Below are positions 6,967 through 10,032 of a stretch of DNA of 10,032 nucleotides, one piece after another. The translations under genes were made by a program, and so were the position numbers. Below the pieces are notes generated by a model. It saw only the letters and a program-made list of their open reading frames with translations. It did not search any database and was not told the DNA's origin. Source of the DNA: Bdellovibrionales bacterium. Lineage in GTDB: Bacteria > Bdellovibrionota > Bacteriovoracia > Bacteriovoracales > Bacteriovoracaceae. How positions within the stretch are numbered: position 1 is the stretch's first letter; each line of letters begins with the position of its first letter. Location of the stretch: positions 1 through 10,032 of the forward strand of contig SXUH01000199.1 of NCBI GenBank assembly GCA_005791855.1, written 5' to 3'.

Positions 6967-6994
6967 ATTAAAACAGTTGAACTTTTGAAGTCAT
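6967..6994 (-). promoter_or_regulatory. candidate sigma-70-type promoter of the cyanophycin operon
   Basis: Read on the minus strand, ATGACT (4 of 6 matches to TTGACA) is followed after 16 bases by TTTAAT (5 of 6 matches to TATAAT). Immediately upstream of the -35 lies a T6A6 palindrome (6996-7007) inside an A/T run, which resembles an UP element. Transcription would begin near 6960 and leave a leader of about 34 bases before the cphA ATG. No second promoter is evident inside the four-gene operon, where the genes overlap or nearly touch. Pattern-based only. Confidence 0.4.
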
Positions 6995-7170
6995 GTTTTT
7001 TAAAAAATTTAAGATTGCGTAGAGGTACCGAGGGCCAACGATTCGATAGCAGTAGATTCAATTTATCCTAAAGATGGCAGTGCTCCGATTGGTTAAAGGT
7101 TTTTTTTTGCTAGAGTTGGTGGAATAAAAAGCTGCACAGACGCGGCAAAAACACTTCTAAGGAGTTCGTC
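6995..7170 (+). promoter_or_regulatory. AT-rich divergent intergenic region driving the lysine-rich gene
   Basis: No ORF or RNA gene is seen here. Plus-strand promoter candidates are TTGAAG (6985-6990) with TTTAAG (7008-7013) at 17-base spacing, and weaker TTGGTT (7089-7094) with TAGAGT (7111-7116) at 16. The first overlaps the divergent cphA promoter, so the two could compete. A 9-base T run lies at 7100-7108. A strong Shine-Dalgarno AAGGAG (7159-7164), six bases before the ATG at 7171, fixes the start of the next gene. Which promoter is used cannot be decided from sequence. Confidence 0.35.
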
Positions 7171-7434
7171 ATGGCAAGAGGAAGTAAGGCCAGCTATTCA
7201 AGCAAGCAGAAGCGACAGGCCTCGAAGATCGAGAAGAGTGTGAAGATGCGCGGCGGGAAGTCCGAGGACGCCGAGCGGATCGCCTGGGCCACGGTGAACA
7301 AGCAGGACGGTGGAGCGAAGAAGAAAAAGAAGAAGGCTTCAAAGAAAAAATCCACGAAGAAGGCCGGCAAGACGGCCACGAAAAAGGCCAGTGGTAAGAA
7401 GAAGACGAGCAAAAAGAGCTCGAAGAAATCCTAG
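7171..7434 (+). CDS. small lysine-rich basic protein, 87 aa
   Basis: The N-terminal part (about 1-48) resembles a small conserved module that I recall being annotated in many Gram-negative bacteria as 'plasmid stabilization protein': MARGSK at the start, a KQKRQA segment, and ERIAWATVNKQDGG at 35-48. The tail (50-87) is 21 lysines in 38 residues, mixed with Ala, Ser, Thr and Gly, like the C-terminal tail of histone H1-like bacterial proteins. In total 29 of 87 residues are Lys. It should be cytoplasmic, disordered at the tail and able to bind nucleic acid or another polyanion. The plasmid-stability label is inherited and unproven, and a chromosomal nucleoid-associated role is equally plausible. 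The start is well supported by AAGGAG six bases upstream. It is monocistronic, divergent from cphA, and ends just before a hairpin. Confidence 0.85.
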   Translation: MARGSKASYSSKQKRQASKIEKSVKMRGGKSEDAERIAWATVNKQDGGAKKKKKKASKKKSTKKAGKTATKKASGKKKTSKKSSKKS

Positions 7435-7438
7435 GCCT

Positions 7439-7468
7439 CCGGGCACGCTTCCACGGAGGCGTGCCCGG
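7439..7468. terminator. hairpin between convergent genes, likely bidirectional terminator
   Basis: CCGGGCACGC (7439-7448) pairs perfectly with GCGTGCCCGG (7459-7468). The stem extends inward by one G-U wobble and two further pairs to a CACG tetraloop, giving about 13 bp in all. It starts five bases after the stop of the lysine-rich gene and ends four bases before the stop of the convergent cysK. No T-run follows on either strand, so it is not a canonical intrinsic terminator. It could also be an mRNA 3'-end stabiliser. Confidence 0.6.
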
Positions 7469-7471
7469 GCC

Positions 7472-8383
7472 TCACTCGAACAGTCCCGGCACCGAGAGGT
7501 AGCGCTCCCCCGTGTCGTAGCAGAAGGTCAGGATCCGCCCGCCCTTTGTCTTCGGAAGGTACTTCTTCACGGCGGCGAGGGCGGCGCCCGAGGAGATCCC
7601 CACGAAGATGGCCTCTTCCTTCGCCGACCGCTGGGCCATCTCGAAGGCTTCTTCTTTCGTGATGGTCACCACGTCGTCGAAGACCGCTCGGTCGACTATG
7701 CTCGGGACGAACCCGGTTCCGATCCCTTGAAGCGGATGGGGCCCCGGCTGGCCACCGGAGAGCACCGGCGAATCCGCGGGCTCCACCGCGACGACCTTCG
7801 TTCCGAACTTCTCCTTCAGGATCTTCCCGACCGCGGTGATGTGCCCGCCGGTGCCCACGCCCGTGATGAGGTAGTCCAGGCCCTGAGGGAAGTCCTCCAA
7901 GATCTCCTGGGCGGTGGTCTCCGCGTGGATCTTGAGGTTGTCCCGGTTATCAAACTGGTTGGGCATCCAGCTGCCCGGGGTCTTCGCCAGGAGCTCCTTC
8001 GCCTTCTCGATGGAGCCCTTGATCCCCTTCTCCCGCGGCGTGAGCTCGAAGCTCGCCCCGTACGCGCTCATGAGCCGGCGCCGCTCGAGGGACATGGACT
8101 CCGGCATCACGAGGAGGAGCTTGTAGCCCTTCACCGCGCAGACCAGGGCGAGGCCGATCCCCGTGTTCCCCGACGTCGGTTCGATGATGGTCATCCCGGC
8201 CCTGAGGTCCCCGCGCTTCTCCGCTTCTTCGATCATGCACAGAGCGATCCGGTCCTTGATGCTCGCCCCGGGGTTCTGGCGCTCGAGCTTCATCCAGACT
8301 TCCCCGCCGTGGCCGGCGAAGAGGCGGTTGATTCTGACGTGGGGGGTGTTTCCGATGGCACCGAGGATGGAATTGATTTTCAT
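7472..8383 (-). CDS. cysK: cysteine synthase (O-acetylserine sulfhydrylase), 303 aa
   Basis: This PLP enzyme makes L-cysteine from O-acetylserine and sulfide, the last step of assimilatory cysteine synthesis, in the cytoplasm. It shows NPGASIKDR (37-45) with Lys43 as the Schiff-base lysine, [12 protein letters not shown] (68-79) as the substrate loop, [12 protein letters not shown] (175-186) as the phosphate-binding glycine loop, [12 protein letters not shown] (216-227), and GISSGAA (262-268) near the PLP ring nitrogen. The length is typical of CysK/CysM (about 300-320), and no regulatory domain (as in cystathionine beta-synthase) is fused. GGGAG (8390-8394) six bases upstream supports the start. 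CysK and CysM cannot be separated with certainty by eye; the overall form favours CysK. It follows the histidine kinase by 95 bp but has its own promoter candidate, so operon membership is doubtful. Confidence 0.95.
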   Translation of the reverse strand: MKINSILGAIGNTPHVRINRLFAGHGGEVWMKLERQNPGASIKDRIALCMIEEAEKRGDLRAGMTIIEPTSGNTGIGLALVCAVKGYKLLLVMPESMSLERRRLMSAYGASFELTPREKGIKGSIEKAKELLAKTPGSWMPNQFDNRDNLKIHAETTAQEILEDFPQGLDYLITGVGTGGHITAVGKILKEKFGTKVVAVEPADSPVLSGGQPGPHPLQGIGTGFVPSIVDRAVFDDVVTITKEEAFEMAQRSAKEEAIFVGISSGAALAAVKKYLPKTKGGRILTFCYDTGERYLSVPGLFE

Positions 8384-8402
8384 GGTGATCTCCCGTGGGA
8401 AG

Positions 8403-8430
8403 ATCTTAGCAAAAAAGCTCGATCGGTAAA
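8403..8430 (-). promoter_or_regulatory. candidate extended -10 promoter of cysK
   Basis: On the minus strand TTTACC (4 of 6 matches to the -35 consensus) is followed after 16 bases by TAAGAT (4 of 6), preceded directly by TGC, giving an extended -10 (TGn). Transcription would start near 8396, only about 13 bases before the ATG, with the Shine-Dalgarno close to the 5' end. The 95-bp gap shows no clear terminator for the upstream kinase, so read-through is also possible. Confidence 0.4.
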
Positions 8431-8478
8431 TTGAAGATTGCGGGAATTAAATCCGACCGGTTCGCTCGACGACGGAGG

Positions 8479-9717
8479 CTAGGATGCGGTCCGCGGAAGA
8501 TTTATCTGGAACGTGCTCCCCTTCCCAGCTCCGGCGCTCTCCACTTCCACCGTCCCGTGGTGCAGCTCGATGATGGTCTTCACCAGAGAGAGGCCCAGCC
8601 CCAGGCCACCGTTGCCATGGATCTCCTCAGACTCGTGCTGGGAGAACTTGTTGAAGAGGAAGGGCATGAAGGAGGGCTCGATGCCCTGGCCGTGGTCTTG
8701 GATCTTGATCACGTAGCTCGAGACGTTCTGCGTGAGGGAGACGTGGATCTTCCCCCCCGGGGAAGAGAACTTCACCGAATTGGCCAGGACGTTCCAGAAG
8801 GCCTGCTGCAACCGGAACCCGTCTCCCATGAAGGGGTAGCTCGCGTCGAGGCCAGTGGTGAGGATGGCGATGTCCTTCTTACTGGCCGAGGCTTCGACGG
8901 TGTTGACGGCGGCGAGGACCACGGTCTTGAGGTCGATGGGGAGGAACTCGATCTTGAACTTTCCGGTGATGACCTTGGCCGCGTCCAGGAGGTCCTCGAT
9001 GAGCTTCACCTGCACCAGGGCGTTGGACTCCAGGGAGTGGGCGAAGTCCATGAGTTTCTCCGGCTGGAGGCCGTTCTTCTTGAGCATCTGCACCCGGAGC
9101 AGGATGGAGGTCAGCGGCGTCTTCAGTTCGTGGGAGACCACCGCGAGGAGCTCGTCCTTGAGCCGGGCGTTCACTGTCGCGTGCTTGAGGTAGGTCAGCT
9201 GCTGGGTGAGGGTCGAGCAGAGGAGCGAGAGCATCTCCGCGTGGTTCGTGGCCTTTTCCCTGCTCGTCGGCGCCTGGACGCTGGCGGCCTGCCAGAAGGC
9301 CGTCTCCGGTTGCTTGAAGACCTTCGAGAGCTTGAAGCACTCCACCGGATCCGGGAAGTGGTCGAAGTACCACCCGAAGACCACGACGCCGAGGACCTGG
9401 TTGTGCGACAGGATCGGGAGGAGCTTCACCGTCAGCCCGTCCTTGAACCGCAGGTCCTCGAACTTCTTCTCCACCGTCGCGAGGTACGAGCGCTCGGCCT
9501 CGAAGGTGTGGGCGAGCTCGTCGACGGCGAAGAGGCCCGAGTCGACGAGGAACTTCCCGAAGGCCGAGCCGGCGTAGGGCCCCGCGACCCGGGTCCGGTC
9601 CGGGAGGTAGAGGCTCGAGGTCATGCCGCTCGCCTTGCTGAAGAGCTCCAGCATCCGCTCCCAGTCCGGGAGGAAGTCGGTGATCAGGTCAAACTTCTTC
9701 TCAAGCTCCAGCGACAC
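8479..9717 (-). CDS. soluble sensor histidine kinase, 412 aa
   Basis: This is a two-component kinase with a complete catalytic core: phosphoacceptor H-box VVSHELKTPL (193-202) with His196, N-box LQQAFWNVLANSVKFS (303-318), G1 DHGQG (341-345), F-box FLFNKF (353-358) and G2 GLGLGLSLV (371-379). No membrane helix or signal peptide is present, so it is cytoplasmic. Residues about 5-150 form a sensory region that looks GAF/PocR-like (for example KLLPILSHNQVLGVVVFG at 98-115), though this assignment is weak. A helical linker (about 155-190) leads to the HisKA domain. There is no receiver domain and no response regulator in the window. The start is GTG at 9717, one base after the stop of the KaiC-like gene. 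With no clear Shine-Dalgarno, translation is probably coupled and the exact start is less sure. The partner may be the KaiC-like ATPase or an unlinked regulator. Confidence 0.92.
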   Translation of the reverse strand: MSLELEKKFDLITDFLPDWERMLELFSKASGMTSSLYLPDRTRVAGPYAGSAFGKFLVDSGLFAVDELAHTFEAERSYLATVEKKFEDLRFKDGLTVKLLPILSHNQVLGVVVFGWYFDHFPDPVECFKLSKVFKQPETAFWQAASVQAPTSREKATNHAEMLSLLCSTLTQQLTYLKHATVNARLKDELLAVVSHELKTPLTSILLRVQMLKKNGLQPEKLMDFAHSLESNALVQVKLIEDLLDAAKVITGKFKIEFLPIDLKTVVLAAVNTVEASASKKDIAILTTGLDASYPFMGDGFRLQQAFWNVLANSVKFSSPGGKIHVSLTQNVSSYVIKIQDHGQGIEPSFMPFLFNKFSQHESEEIHGNGGLGLGLSLVKTIIELHHGTVEVESAGAGKGSTFQINLPRTAS

Positions 9718-9718
9718 C

Positions 9719-10032
9719 CTAACTCATTTTAGGTGACTCGGGAAGATCCTCACCTCTGGCAATTTTACTTTCGATCGCCGGACTCTGCCGGGCCGGGGCC
9801 CGGGAGAGGATGCCGTAGTAGCTCGACAGCGGAAGCTGCGGCACCATTTCGACGCCGTCCCCGGCGGCCTCGTCCTCGAGCAGCCGGATCCCGCCGGCCT
9901 CGATGACGAACTCCTTGGTGATCTGCGGGATCGACGTCCCCCGGACCTTGGGGACCGTGATGGCCCGGCGGAGCTGGGTCGAGATCTCCACGTAGTTCAG
10001 GAGGACGATGTTGTCGACGATCGCCGACGCCT
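9719..10032 (-). CDS. KaiC-like RecA-family ATPase, C-terminal fragment (partial, runs off the window)
   Basis: The reading frame is open to the window edge, so a GTG at 9991 is internal rather than a true start. The fragment begins ASAIVDNIVLLNYVEIS and continues QLRRAITVPKVRG, matching the end of a KaiC/RadA-type ATPase domain, where a DNI-LL-YVE strand and an RR-x-x-x-V-K-x-RG segment precede the C-terminus. A tail with PLSSYYGILSRAPAR follows, like the tail of many KaiC-like proteins. The Walker A and B motifs would lie outside the window. Such ATPases outside cyanobacteria are usually signalling proteins not tied to a clock. It ends with TAG one base before the GTG of the histidine kinase, so the two are almost certainly co-transcribed. 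Whether it has one or two KaiC domains cannot be seen. Confidence 0.75.
   Translation of the reverse strand, partial: ASAIVDNIVLLNYVEISTQLRRAITVPKVRGTSIPQITKEFVIEAGGIRLLEDEAAGDGVEMVPQLPLSSYYGILSRAPARQSPAIESKIARGEDLPESPKMS

Noticed and set aside
6996..7007. T6A6 palindrome as a terminator or operator
   Set aside because: It is an all-A/T palindrome with no stable GC stem. It is better read as an A/T-tract (UP-like or curved) element upstream of the cphA promoter.
7098..7110. Sigma-54-like GG...GC element upstream of the lysine-rich gene
   Set aside because: There are nine bases between GG and GC instead of the required ten, and the flanking consensus is poor.
8431..9732. Plus-strand open frame of 433 codons opposite the histidine kinase
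   Set aside because: The opposite strand carries a complete H, N, G1, F and G2 box set. This frame is only Leu/Glu/Val/Arg-rich antisense translation.
9989..9991. GTG at 9991 as the start of a 90-residue protein
   Set aside because: The same frame stays open to the window end and the extra residues continue a KaiC-like motif, so the GTG is an internal Val codon.

Overview
The window comes from a GC-rich bacterial chromosome. Codon third positions are strongly G/C and the few intergenic stretches are clearly AT-richer. No tRNA, rRNA, CRISPR array, insertion sequence or phage gene was seen. The taxon cannot be fixed from sequence alone. A KaiC-like ATPase beside a soluble histidine kinase, a small lysine-rich protein of a type common in Gram-negative bacteria, and a cyanophycin cluster would suit a free-living Gram-negative bacterium, perhaps of deltaproteobacterial grade, but that is a guess.

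Layout. Positions 1-219 are mostly non-coding and AT-rich, with several short inverted repeats. They lead to a plus-strand gene for an unrecognised secreted protein (220-1383). This gene runs tail-to-tail, with an 11-bp overlap, into the main object of the window: a minus-strand operon read from 6926 down to 1373, in the order cphA (cyanophycin synthetase), iadA-like (zinc-type isoaspartyl dipeptidase), cphB (cyanophycinase) and iaaA-like (Ntn-type isoaspartyl peptidase/asparaginase). The genes overlap by 20 and 23 bp and then are 14 bp apart. A 244-bp AT-rich divergent region (6927-7170) separates the operon from a plus-strand gene for an 87-residue lysine-rich protein. A shared hairpin (7439-7468) sits between that gene and the convergent cysK (7472-8383, minus). 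Upstream of cysK on the same strand lie a soluble histidine kinase (8479-9717) and, one base before it, the 3' end of a KaiC-like RecA-family ATPase that runs off the window.

How the genes work together. CphA polymerises Asp and Arg into multi-L-arginyl-poly-L-aspartate (cyanophycin), a nitrogen, carbon and energy store. CphB cuts the polymer to beta-Asp-Arg dipeptides. IadA and/or IaaA then cleave the isopeptide bond to free Asp and Arg. One operon therefore holds the full cycle, with two structurally unrelated enzymes for the last step. The IadA-like protein also appears to have Glu where the well-studied enzyme has its metal-bridging carboxylated Lys. The KaiC-like ATPase and histidine kinase look like a separate signalling pair, and cysK has its own credible promoter.
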